Positions 11,584 through 23,166 of a stretch of DNA of 64,000 nt are shown here, piece after piece. A program made the translations under genes and the position numbers. This DNA is from Auanema rhodensis. Its lineage: Eukaryota > Nematoda > Chromadorea > Rhabditida > Rhabditidae. Positions within the stretch are counted from its first letter, which is position 1; each line of letters opens with the position of its first letter. The notes beneath the pieces were generated by a model. The model ran no database searches and had not been told where the DNA came from. It was given only the letters and a program-made list of their open reading frames with translations. The stretch lies in NCBI GenBank assembly GCA_964057225.1, contig OZ059896.1, forward strand, positions 21,448,501 through 21,512,500. Direction: 5' to 3'.

Positions 11584-13338
11584 AGTAGATATTTTTAGAT
11601 TCTTTTTTTTAAGGCAAAGACGATGGACGATGTTATTCAACGAAAAAATTAATTCTTCAGGGTGAAAATCGAGGATATAAGTGTGCACTTATATCAGTTG
11701 ATATCTCGGTGCATTTTTAAGCTAGCGCAAATCTGATAACACAGATCGACGCAGCTTAAAAATCCGCATCGAATGCACTATACTACATTGAGAAACGCTT
11801 AATACAAAAAATAGTTATGATCGTTTGAAAAATGATGCATTAGTGTATGTTGAGTTTCCATGTACACTCAACATTGCTTCCAAAAACATTTTGACAAAAA
11901 TTTTTTCGAAAAATTTCAAAATAATTTAGCAAAAAGTAGATGTTTTTAGATTCCTTTTTTCAAGGCAAAGACGATGAACAATGTTATTCAACGAAAAAAT
12001 CAATTCTTCAGGGTGAAAATCGAGGATATAAGTGTGAACTTATATCAGTTGATATCTCGGTGCATTTTTAAGCTAGCGCAAATCTGATAACACAGATCGA
12101 CGCAGCTTAAAAATCCGCATCGAATGCACTATACCACATTGAGAAACGCTTAATACAAAAATTAGTTATGATCGTTTGAAAAATGATGCATTAGTGTATG
12201 TTGAGTTTCCATGTACACTCAACATTGCTTCCAAAAACATTTTGACAAAAATTTTTTCGAAAAATTTCAAAATAATTTAGCAAAAAGTAGATGTTTTTAG
12301 ATTCCTTTTTTTAAGGCAAAGACGATGGACAATGTTATTCAACGAAAAAATTAATTCTTCAGGGTGAAAATCGAGGATATAAGTGTGAACTTATATCAGT
12401 TGATATCTCGGTGCATTTTTAAGCTAGCGCAAATCTGATAACACAGATCGACGCAGCTTAAAAATCCGCATCGAATGCACTATACCACATTGAGAAACGC
12501 TTAATACAAAAATTAGTTATGATCGTTTGAAAAATGATGCATTAGTGTATGTTGAGTTTCCATGTACACTCAACATTGCTTCCAAAAACATTTTGACAAA
12601 AATTTTTTCGAAAAATTTCAAAATAATTTAGCAAAAAGTAGATGTTTTTAGATTCCTTTTTTTAAGGCAAAGACGATGGACGATGTTATTCAACGAAAAA
12701 ATTAATTCTTCAGGGTGAAAATCGAGGATATAAGTGTGCACTTATATCAGTTGATATCTCGGTGCATTTTTAAGCTAGCGCAAATCTGATAACACAGATC
12801 GACGCAGCTTAAAAATCCGCATCGAATGCACTATACCACATTGAGAAACGCTTAATACAAAAATTAGTTATGATCGTTTGAAAAATGATGCATTAGTGTA
12901 TGTTGAGTTTCCATGTACACTCAACATTGCTTCCAAAAACATTTTGACAAAAATTTTTTCGAAAAATTTCAAAATAATTTAGCAAAAAGTAGATGTTTTT
13001 AGATTCCTTTTTTTAAAGCAAAGACGATGGACGATGTTATTCAACGAAAAAATTAATTCTTCATTGTGAAAATCGAGGATATAAGTGTGCACTTATATCA
13101 GTTGATATCTCGGTGCATTTTTAAGCTAGCGCAAATCTGATAACACAGATCGACGCAGCTTAAAAATCCGCATCGAATGCACTATACCACATTGAGAAAC
13201 GCTTAATACAAAAATTAGTTATGATCGTTTGAAAAATGATGCATTAGTGTATGTTGAGTTTCCATGTACACTCAACATTGCTTCCAAAAACATTTTGACA
13301 AAAGTTTTTTCGAAAAATTTCAAAATAATTTAGCAAAA
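11584..13338. repeat. Further copy of the 4-mer block plus its next unit (5 monomers)
   Basis: The unit at 11584 again carries 'gtagatattttt'/'attctttttttt' and is followed by the same order of types as at 7021. The match extends into a fifth unit with the rare 'cattgtg' change, so 11584-13338 corresponds to 7021-8775 at a distance of 4563 bp (13 monomers). Confidence 0.85.
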
Positions 13339-16300
13339 AGTAGATGTTTTTAGATTCCTTTTTTTAAGGCAAAGACGATGGACAATGTTATTCAACGAAA
13401 AAATTAATTCTTCAGGGTGAAAATCGAGGATATAAGTGTGAACTTATATCAGTTGATATCTCGGTGCATTTTTAAGCTAGCGCAAATCTGATAACACAGA
13501 TCGACGCAGCTTAAAAATCCGCATCGAATGCACTATACCACATTGAGAAACGCTTAATACAAAAATTAGTTATGATCGTTTGAAAAATGATGCATTAGTG
13601 TATGTTGAGTTTCCATGTACACTCAACATTGCTTCCAAAAACATTTTGACAAAAATTTTTTCGAAAAATTTCAAAATAATTTAGCAAAAAGTAGATGTTT
13701 TTAGATTCCTTTTTTTAAGGCAAAGACGATGGACGATGTTATTCAACGAAAAAATTAATTCTTCAGGGTGAAAATCGAGGATATAAGTGTGCACTTATAT
13801 CAGTTGATATCTCGGTGCATTTTTAAGCTAGCGCAAATCTGATAACACAGATCGACGCAGCTTAAAAATCCGCATCGAATGCACTATACTACATTGAGAA
13901 ACGCTTAATACAAAAAATAGTTATGATCGTTTGAAAAATGATGCATTAGTGTATGTTGAGTTTCCATGTACACTCAACATTGCTTCCAAAAACATTTTGA
14001 CAAAATTTTTTTCGAAAATTTTCAAAATAATTTAGCAAAAAGTAGATGTTTTTAGATTCCTTTTTTCAAGGCAAAGACGATGAACAATGTTATTCAACGA
14101 AAAAATCAATTCTTCAGGGTGAAAATCGAGGATATAAGTGTGCACTTATATCAGTTGATATCTCGGTGCATTTTTAAGCTAGCGCAAATCTGATAACACA
14201 GATCGACGAAGCTTAAAAATCCGCATCGAATGCACTATACTACATTGAGAAACGCTTAATACAAAAATTAGTTATGATCGTTTGAAAAATGATGCATTAG
14301 TGTATGTTGAGTTTCCATGTACACTCAACATTGCTTCCAAAAACATTTTGACAAAAATTTTTTCGAAAAATTTCAAAATAATTTAGCAAAAAGTAGATGT
14401 TTTTAGATTCCTTTTTTTAAGGCAAAGACGATGGACGATGTTATTCAACGAAAAAATTAATTCTTCAGGGTGAAAATCGAGGATATAAGTGTGAACTTAT
14501 ATCAGTTGATATCTCGGTGCATTTTTAAGCTAGCGCAAATCTGATAACACAGATCGACGCAGCTTAAAAATCCGCATCGAATGCACTATACTACATTGAG
14601 AAACGCTTAATACAAAAATTAGTTATGATCGTTTGAAAAATGATGCATTAGTGTATGTTGAGTTTCCATGTACACTCAACATTGCTTCCAAAAACATTTT
14701 GACAAAAATTTTTTCGAAAAATTTCAAAATAATTTAGCAAAAAGTAGATGTTTTTAGATTCCTTTTTTTAAGGCAAAGACGATGGACGATGTTATTCAAC
14801 GAAAAAATCAATTCTTCAGGGTGAAAATCGAGGATATAAGTGTGAACTTATATCAGTTGATATCTCGGTGCATTTTTAAGCTAGCGCAAATCTGATAACA
14901 CAGATCGACGCAGCTTAAAAATCCGCATCGAATGCACTATACTACATTGAGAAACGCTTAATACAAAAAATAGTTATGATCGTTTGAAAAATGATGCATT
15001 AGTGTATGTTGAGTTTCCATGTACACTCAACATTGCTTCCAAAAACATTTTGACAAAATTTTTTTCGAAAATTTTCAAAATAATTTAGCAAAAAGTAGAT
15101 GTTTTTAGATTCCTTTTTTAAAGGCAAAGACGATGAACAATGTTATTCAACGAAAAAATCAATTCTTCAGGGTGAAAATCGAGGATATAAGTGTGAACTT
15201 ATATCAGTTGATATCTCGGTGCATTTTTAAGCTAGCGCAAATCTGATAACACAGATCGACGCAGCTTGAAAATCCGCATCGAATGTACTATACTACATTG
15301 AGAAACGCTTAATACAAAAATTAGTTATGATCGTTTGAAAAATGATGCCTTAGTGTATGTTGAGTTTCCATGTACACTCAACATTGCTTCCAAAAACATT
15401 TTGACAAAAATTTTTTCGAAAAATTTCAAAATAATTTAGCAAAAAGTAGATGTTTTTAGATTCCTTTTTTCAAGGCAAAGACGATGGACAATGTTATTCA
15501 ACGAAAAAATTAATTCTTCAGGGTGAAAATCGAGGATATAAGTGTGAACTTATATCAGTTGATATCTCGGTGCATTTTTAAGCTAGCGCAAATCTGATAA
15601 CACAGATCGACGCAGCTTAAAAATCCGCATCGAATGCACTTTACTACTTTGAGAAACGCTTAATACAAAAGTTAGTTATGATCGTTTGAAAATTGATGCA
15701 TTAGTGTATGTTGAGTTTCCATGTACACTCAACATTGCTTCCAAAAACATTTTGACAAAAGTTTTTTCGAAAAATTTCAAAATAATTTAGCGAAAAGTAG
15801 ATGTTTTTAGATTCCTTTTTTCAAGGCAAAGACGATGGACAATGTTATTCAACAAAAAAATTAATTCTTCAGGGTGAAAATCGAGGATATAAGTGTGCAC
15901 TTATATCAGTTGATATCTCGGTGCATTTTTAAGCTAGCGCAAATCTGATAACACAGATCGACGCAGCTTAAAAATCCGCATCGAATGCACTATACTACAT
16001 TGAGAAACGCTCAATACAAAAATTAGTTATGATCGTTTGAAAAATGATGCCTTAGTGTATTTTGAGTTTCCATGTACACTCAACATTGCTTCCAAAAACA
16101 TTTTGACAAAAATTTTTTCGAAAAATTTCAAGATAATTTAGCAAAAAGTAGATGTTTTTAGATTCCTTTTTTTAAGGCAAAGACGATGGACAATGTTATT
16201 CAACAAAAAAATTTATTCTTCAGGGTGAAAATCGAGGATATAAGTGTGCACTTATATCAGTTGATATCTCGGTGCATTTTTAAGCTAGCGCAAATCTGAT

Positions 16301-16502
16301 AACACAGATCGACGAAGCTTAAAAATCCGCATCGAATGCACTATACTACATTGAGAAACGCTTAATACAAAAATTAGTTATGATCGTTTGAAAAATGATG
16401 CCTTAGTGTATGTTGAGTTTCCATGTACACTCAACATTGCTTCCAAAAACATTTTGACAAAAATTTTTTCGAAAAATTTCAAAATAATTTAGCAAAAAGT
16501 AG

Positions 16503-16742
16503 ATGTTTTTAGATTCCTTTTTTCAAGGCAAAGACGATGGACAATGTTATTCAACGAAAAAATTAATTCTTCAGGGTGAAAATCGAGGATATAAGTGTGC
16601 ACTTATATCAGTTGATATCTTGGTGCATTTTCAAGCTAGCGCAAATCTGATAACACAGATCGACGCAGCTCAAAAATCCGCATCGAATGCACTATACTAC
16701 ATTGAGAATCGCTTAATACAAAAATTAGTTATGATCGTTTGA
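16503..16742 (+). other. 79-codon open frame in a satellite monomer (coding doubtful)
   Basis: An ATG at unit position 6, directly preceded by an in-frame TAG, opens 79 codons ending in TGA at unit position 243-245. The frame exists because codons 8, 44 and 57 all read CAA; in ordinary units one or more read TAA, or TGA at codon 57. The predicted peptide has a Lys/Asp-rich start (GKDDGQCYST) and an amphipathic-looking C-terminal third ending KLVMIV. I recognise no domain, signal peptide or membrane segment. The frame sits inside a noncoding repeat with no promoter I can support, and sister monomers differ by many nonsynonymous changes. It is most likely a chance frame. Confidence 0.2.
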
Positions 16743-18608
16743 AAATTGATGCATTAGTGTATGTTGAGTTTCCATGTACACTCAACATTGCTTCCAAAAA
16801 CATTTTGACAAAAACTTTTTCGAAAAATTTCAAAATAATTTAGCAAAAAGTAGATGTTTTTAGATTCCTTTTTTCAAGGCAAAGACGATGGACAATGTTA
16901 TTCAACGAAAAAATTAATTCTTCAGGGTGAAAATCGAGGATATAAGTGTGAACTTATATCAGTTGATATCTCGGTGCATTTTTAAGCTAGCGCAAATCTG
17001 ATAACACAGATCGACGCAGCTTAAAAATCCGCATCGAATGCACTTTACTACTTTGAGAAACGCTTAATACAAAAGTTAGTTATGATCGTTTGAAAATTGA
17101 TGCATTAGTGTATGTTGAGTTTCCATGTACACTCAACATTGCTTCCAAAAACATTTTGACAAAAGTTTTTTCGAAAAATTTCAAAATAATTTAGCAAAAA
17201 GTAGATGTTTTCAGATTCCTTTTTTCAAGGCAAAGACGATGGACAATGTTATTCAACAAAAAAATTAATTCTTCAGGGTGAAAATCGAGGATATAAGTGT
17301 GAACTTATATCAGTTGATATCTCGGTGCATTTTTAAGCTAGCGCAAATCTGATAACACAGATCGACGCAGCTTGAAAATCCGCATCGAATGTACTATACT
17401 ACATTGAGAAACGCTTAATACAAAAATTAGTTATGATCGTTTGAAAATTGATGCATTAGTGTATGTTGAGTTTCCATGTACACTCAACATTGCTTCCAAA
17501 AACATTTTGACAAAAATTTTTTCGAAAAATTTCAAGATAATTTAGCAAAAAGTAGATGTTTTTAGATTCCTTTTTTCAAGGCAAAGACGATGGACAATGT
17601 TATTCAACGAAAAAATTAATTCTTCAGGGTGAAAATCGAGGATATAAGTGTGAACTTATATCAGTTGATATCTCGGTGCATTTTTAAGCTAGCGCAAATC
17701 TGATAACACAGATCGACGCAGCTTAAAAATCCGCATCGAATGCACTTTACTACTTTGAGAAACGCTTAATACAAAAGTTAGTTATGATCGTTTGAAAATT
17801 GATGCATTAGTGTATGTTGAGTTTCCATGTACACTCAACATTGCTTCCAAAAACATTTTGACAAAAATTTTTTCGAAAAATTTCAAAATAATTTAGCAAA
17901 AAGTAGATGTTTTTAGATTCCTTTTTTCAAGGCAAAGACGATGGACAATGTTATTCAACAAAAAAATTATTTCTTCAGGGTGAAAATCGAGGATATAAGT
18001 GTGCACTTATATCAGTTGATATCTCGGTGCATTTTTAAGCTAGCGCAAATCTGATAACACAGATCGACGCAGCTTAAAAATCCGCATCGAATGCACTATA
18101 CTACATTGAGAAACGCTCAATACAAAAATTAGTTATGATCGTTTGAAAAATGATGCCTTAGTGTATTTTGAGTTTCCATGTACACTCAACATTGCTTCCA
18201 AAAACATTTTGACAAAAATTTTTTCGAAAAATTTCAAAATAATTTAGCAAAAAGTAGATGTTTTTAGATTCCTTTTTTTAAGGCAAAGACGATGGACAAT
18301 GTTATTCAACAAAAAAATTTATTCTTCAGGGTGAAAATCGAGGATATAAGTGTGCACTTATATCAGTTGATATCTCGGTGCATTTTTAAGCTAGCGCAAA
18401 TCTGATAACACAGATCGACGAAGCTTAAAAATCCGCATCGAATGCACTATACTACATTGAGAAACGCTTAATACAAAAATTAGTTATGATCGTTTGAAAA
18501 ATGATGCCTTAGTGTATGTTGAGTTTCCATGTACACTCAACATTGCTTCCAAAAACATTTTGACAAAAATTTTTTCGAAAAATTTCAAAATAATTTAGCA
18601 AAAAGTAG

Positions 18609-18848
18609 ATGTTTTTAGATTCCTTTTTTCAAGGCAAAGACGATGGACAATGTTATTCAACGAAAAAATTAATTCTTCAGGGTGAAAATCGAGGATATAA
18701 GTGTGCACTTATATCAGTTGATATCTTGGTGCATTTTCAAACTAGCGCAAATCTGATAACACAGATCGACGCAGCTCAAAAATCCGCATCGAATGCACTA
18801 TACTACATTGAGAATCGCTTAATACAAAAATTAGTTATGATCGTTTGA
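18609..18848 (+). other. 79-codon open frame, second copy (Ala45 to Thr)
   Basis: This frame matches the one 2106 bp upstream and arises from the same six-monomer duplication. It differs by 'aaactagc' for 'aagctagc', which replaces Ala45 with Thr. All three key codons are CAA. The caveats on coding are the same as for the copy at 16503. Confidence 0.2.
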
Positions 18849-19305
18849 AAATTGATGCATTAGTGTATGTTGAGTTTCCATGTACACTCAACATTGCTTC
18901 CAAAAACATTTTGACAAAAACTTTTTCGAAAAATTTCAAAATAATTTAGCAAAAAGTAGATGTTTTTAGATTCCTTTTTTCAAGGCAAAGACGATGGACA
19001 ATGTTATTCAACGAAAAAATTAATTCTTCAGGGTGAAAATCGAGGATATAAGTGTGAACTTATATCAGTTGATATCTCGGTGCATTTTTAAGCTAGCGCA
19101 AATCTCATAACACAGATCGACGCAGCTTGAAAATCCGCATCGAATGCACTATACTACATTGAGAAACGCTTAATACAAAAATTAGTTATGATCGTTTGAA
19201 AAATGATGCCTTAGTGTATGTTGAGTTTCCATGTACACTCAACATTGCTTCCAAAAACATTTTGACAAAAACTTTTTCGAAAAATTTCAAAATAATTTAG
19301 CAAAA

Positions 19306-19655
19306 AGTAGATGTTTTTAGATTCCTTTTTTCAAGGCAAAGACGATGGACAATGTTATTCAACGAAAAAATTAATTCTTCAGGGTGAAAATCGAGGATAT
19401 AAGTGTGAACTTATATCAGTTGATATCTCGGTGCATTTTTAAGCTAGCGCAAAACTCATAACACAGATCGACGCAGCTTGAAAATCCGCATCGAATGCAC
19501 TATACTACATTGAGAAACGCTTAATACAAAAATTAGTTATGATCGTTTGAAAAATGATGCCTTAGTGTATGTTGAGTTTCCATGTACACTCAACATTGCT
19601 TCCAAAAACATTTTGACAAAATTTTTTTGAAACATTTCAAAATAATTTAGCAAAA
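19306..19655. repeat. 350-bp monomer (1-bp deletion)
   Basis: Near 19617-19635 the tract reads 'acaaaattttttt' then 'gaaacatttc', one base shorter than usual and missing the 'tcga' centre. This shifts the register by -1 until 21411. The unit also has 'aaaactcataac'. Confidence 0.8.
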
Positions 19656-20357
19656 AGTAGATGTTTTTAGATTCCTTTTTTCAAGGCAAAGACGATGGAC
19701 AATGTTATTCAACGAAAAAATTAATTCTTCAGGGTGAAAATCGAGGATATAAGTGTGAACTTATATCAGTTGATATCTCGGTGCATTTTTAAGCTAGCGC
19801 AAATCTGATAACACAGATCGATGCAGCTTAAAAATCCGCATCGAATGCACTTTACTACTTTGAGAAACGCTTAATACAAAAATTAGTTATGATCGTTTGA
19901 AAATTGATGCATTAGTGTATGTTGAGTTTCCATGTACACTCAACATTGCTTCCAAAAACATTTTGACAAAAACTTTTTCGAAAAATTTCAAAATAATTTA
20001 GCAAAAAGTAGATGTTTTTAGATTCCTTTTTTTAAGGCAAAGACGATGGACAATGTTATTCAACGAAAAAATTAATTCTTCAGGGTGAAAATCGAGGATA
20101 TAAGTGTGAACTTATATCAGTTGATATCTCGGTGCATTTTTAAGCTAGCGCAAATCTGATAACACAGATCGACGCAGCTTAAAAATCCGCATCGAATGCA
20201 CTTTACTACTTTGAGAAACGCTTAATACAAAAGTTAGTTATGATCGTTTGAAAAATGATGCCTTAGTGTATGTTGAGTTTCCATGTACACTCAACATTGC
20301 TTCCAAAAACATTTTGACAAAAATTTTTTCGAAAAATTTCAAAATAATTTAGCAAAA

Positions 20358-22464
20358 AGTAGATGTTTTTAGATTCCTTTTTTTAAGGCAAAGACGATGG
20401 ACAATGTTATTCAACGAAAAAATTAATTCTTCAGGGTGAAAATCGAGGATATAAGTGTGAACTTATATCAGTTGATATCTCGGTGCATTTTTAAGCTAGC
20501 GCAAATCTGATAACACAGATCGACGCAGCTTAAAAATCCGCATCGAATGCACTATACCACATTGAGAAACGCTTAATACAAAAATTAGTTATGATCGTTT
20601 GAAAAATGATGCATTAGTGTATGTTGAGTTTCCATGTACACTCAACATTGCTTCCAAAAACATTTTGACAAAAATTTTTTCGAAAAATTTCAAAATAATT
20701 TAGCAAAAAGTAGATGTTTTTAGATTCCTTTTTTCAAGGCAAAGACGATGGACAATGTTATTCAACAAAAAAATTAATTCTTCAGGGTGAAAATCGAGGA
20801 TATAAGTGTGCACTTATATCAGTTGATATCTCGGTGCATTTTTAAGCTAGCGCAAATCTGATAACACAGATCGACGCAGCTTAAAAATCCGCATCGAATG
20901 CACTATACTACATTGAGAAACGCTTAATACAAAAATTAGTTATGATCGTTTGAAAAATGATGCCTTAGTGTATTTTGAGTTTCCATGTACACTCAACATT
21001 GCTTCCAAAAACATTTTGACAAAAATTTTTTCGAAAAATTTCAAAATAATTTAGCAAAAAGTAGATGTTTTTAGATTCCTTTTTTCAAGGCAAAGACGAT
21101 GGACAATGTTATTCAACAAAAAAATTTATTCTTCAGGGTGAAAATCGAGGATATAAGTGTGCACTTATATCAGTTGATATCTCGGTGCATTTTTAAGCTA
21201 GCGCAAATCTGATAACACAGATCGACGCAGCTTGAAAATCCGCATCGAATGTACTATACTACATTAAGAAACGCTTAATACAAAAATTAGTTATGATCGT
21301 TTGAAAAATGATGCCTTAGTGTATGTTGAGTTTCCATGTACACTCAACATTGCTTCCAAAAACATTTTGACAAAAATTTTTTCGAAAAATTTCAAAATAA
21401 TTTAGCAAAAAGTAGATGTTTTTAGATTCCTTTTTTTTAAGGCAAAGACGATGGACAATGTTATTCAACGAAAAAATTAATTCTTCAGGGTGAAAATCGA
21501 GGATATAAGTGTGAACTTATATCAGTTGATATCTCGGTGCATTTTTAAGCTAGCGCAAATCTGATAACACAGATCGACGCAGCTTAAAAATCCGCATCGA
21601 ATGCACTATACCACATTGAGAAACGCTTAATACAAAAATTAGTTATGATCGTTTGAAAAATGATGCATTAGTGTATGTTGAGTTTCCATGTACACTCAAC
21701 ATTGCTTCCAAAAACATTTTGACAAAAATTTTTTCGAAAAATTTCAAAATAATTTAGCAAAAAGTAGATGTTTTTAGATTCCTTTTTTCAAGGCAAAGAC
21801 GATGGACAATGTTATTCAACAAAAAATTTAATTCTTCAGGGTGAAAATCGAGGATATAAGTGTGCACTTATATCAGTTGATATCTCGGTGCATTTTTAAG
21901 CTAGCGCAAATCTGATAACACAGATCGACGCAGCTTAAAAATCCGCATCGAATGCACTATACTACATTGAGAAACGCTTAATACAAAAATTAGTTATGAT
22001 CGTTTGAAAAATGATGCCTTAGTGTATTTTGAGTTTCCATGTACACTCAACATTGCTTCCAAAAACATTTTGACAAAAATTTTTTCGAAAAATTTCAAAA
22101 TAATTTAGCAAAAAGTAGATGTTTTTAGATTCCTTTTTTCAAGGCAAAGACGATGGACAATGTTATTCAACAAAAAAATTTATTCTTCAGGGTGAAAATC
22201 GAGGATATAAGTGTGCACTTATATCAGTTGATATCTCGGTGCATTTTTAAGCTAGCGCAAATCTGATAACACAGATCGACGCAGCTTGAAAATCCGCATC
22301 GAATGTACTATACTACATTGAGAAACGCTTAATACAAAAATTAGTTATGATCGTTTGAAAAATGATGCCTTAGTGTATGTTGAGTTTCCATGTACACTCA
22401 ACATTGCTTCCAAAAACATTTTGACAAAAATTTTTTCGAAAAATTTCAAAATAATTTAGCAAAA
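20358..22464. repeat. Tandem pair of 3-monomer repeats (1053/1054 bp)
   Basis: Units at 20358, 20709 and 21060 correspond in order to 21411, 21763 and 22114. The order is an 'ataccac'/'gatgcatta' unit, a 'tattttgag' unit, and a 'cttgaaaatcc'/'gaatgtac' unit. The second copy is one base longer because its first unit has eight instead of seven Ts in 'cctttttttt'. Confidence 0.85.
21411..21762. repeat. 352-bp monomer (1-bp insertion in T-run)
   Basis: The run after 'agattcc' near 21430 has eight Ts where ordinary T-type units have seven. This restores the register lost at 19617, a typical homopolymer length change. Confidence 0.8.
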
Positions 22465-23166
22465 AGTAGATATTTTTAGATTCCTTTTTTTAAGGCAAAG
22501 ACGATGGACAATGTTATTCAACGAAAAAATAAATTCTTCAGGGTGAAAATCGAGGATATAAGTGTGAACTTATAGCAGTTGATATCTCGGTGCATTTTTA
22601 AGCTTGCGCAAATCTGATAACACAGATCGACGCAGCTTAAAAATCCGCATCGAATGCACTATACTACATTGAGAAACGCTTAATACAAAAAATAGTTATG
22701 ATCGTTTGAAAAATGATGCATTAGTGTATGTTGAGTTTCCATGTACACTCAACATTGCTTCCAAAAACATTTTGACAAAAATTTTTTCGAAAAATTTCAA
22801 AATAATTTAGCAAAAAGTTGATGTTTTTAGATTCCTTTTTTTAAGGCAAAGACGATGGACGATGTTATTCAACGAAAAAATTAATTCTTCAGGGTGAAAA
22901 TCGAGGATATAAGTGTGAACTTATATCAGTTGATATCTCGGTGCATTTTTAAGCTAGCGCAAATCTGATAACACAGATCGACGCAGCTTAAAAATCCGCA
23001 TCGAATGCACTATACCACATTGAGAAACGCTTAATACAAAAATTAGTTATGATCGTTTGAAAAATGATGCATTAGTGTATGTTGAGTTTCCATGTACACT
23101 CAACATTGCTTCCAAAAACATTTTGACAAAAATTTTTTCGAAAAATTTCAAAATAATTTAGCAAAA

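Larger units (their letters stand above)
352..15093. repeat. Subfamily A block 1 (42 monomers)
   Basis: Units 2 to 43 share 'gaaaaatgatgcatta' almost without exception. They mix a few recurring types: 'gacgatg' units with 'gtgcac', 'gaacaatg' units with 'tcaattc', and 'gacaatg' units with 'gtgaac' and 'ataccac'. Most have t at unit position 27, so the forward frame from 'atg' stops at codon 8. The first unit has the private variants 'ttatagcag' and 'aagcttgcg'. One B-like unit (3160-3510, with 'cttgaaaatcc' and 'gatgcctta') lies inside the block, so it is not pure. Confidence 0.75.
15445..18954. repeat. 6-monomer-spaced duplication (2106 bp) containing two open-frame units
   Basis: Four successive units at 15445, 15796, 16147 and 16498 correspond in type and order to those at 17551, 17902, 18253 and 18604. 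The order is a 'tttactactttg' unit, a 'gctcaatac'/'tattttgag' unit, a 'cgaagctt'/'tttattc' unit, and the open-frame unit. The offset is exactly 2106 bp. Units 16849 and 17200 lie between the two copies. Confidence 0.85.
15094..22464. repeat. Subfamily B block 1 (21 monomers)
   Basis: Units 44 to 64 switch to B-type variants: 'gatgcctta' or 'attgatgcatta', 'aagttag', 'tttactactttg', 'cgaagctt', 'gctcaatac' with 'tattttgag', 'ctcataac', and 'acttttt'/'gtttttt'. The block includes two units with the 79-codon open frame. Two length variants occur near its end (350 and 352 bp). A few A-like 'gatgcatta'/'ataccac' units (20358, 21411) are mixed in. Confidence 0.75.
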
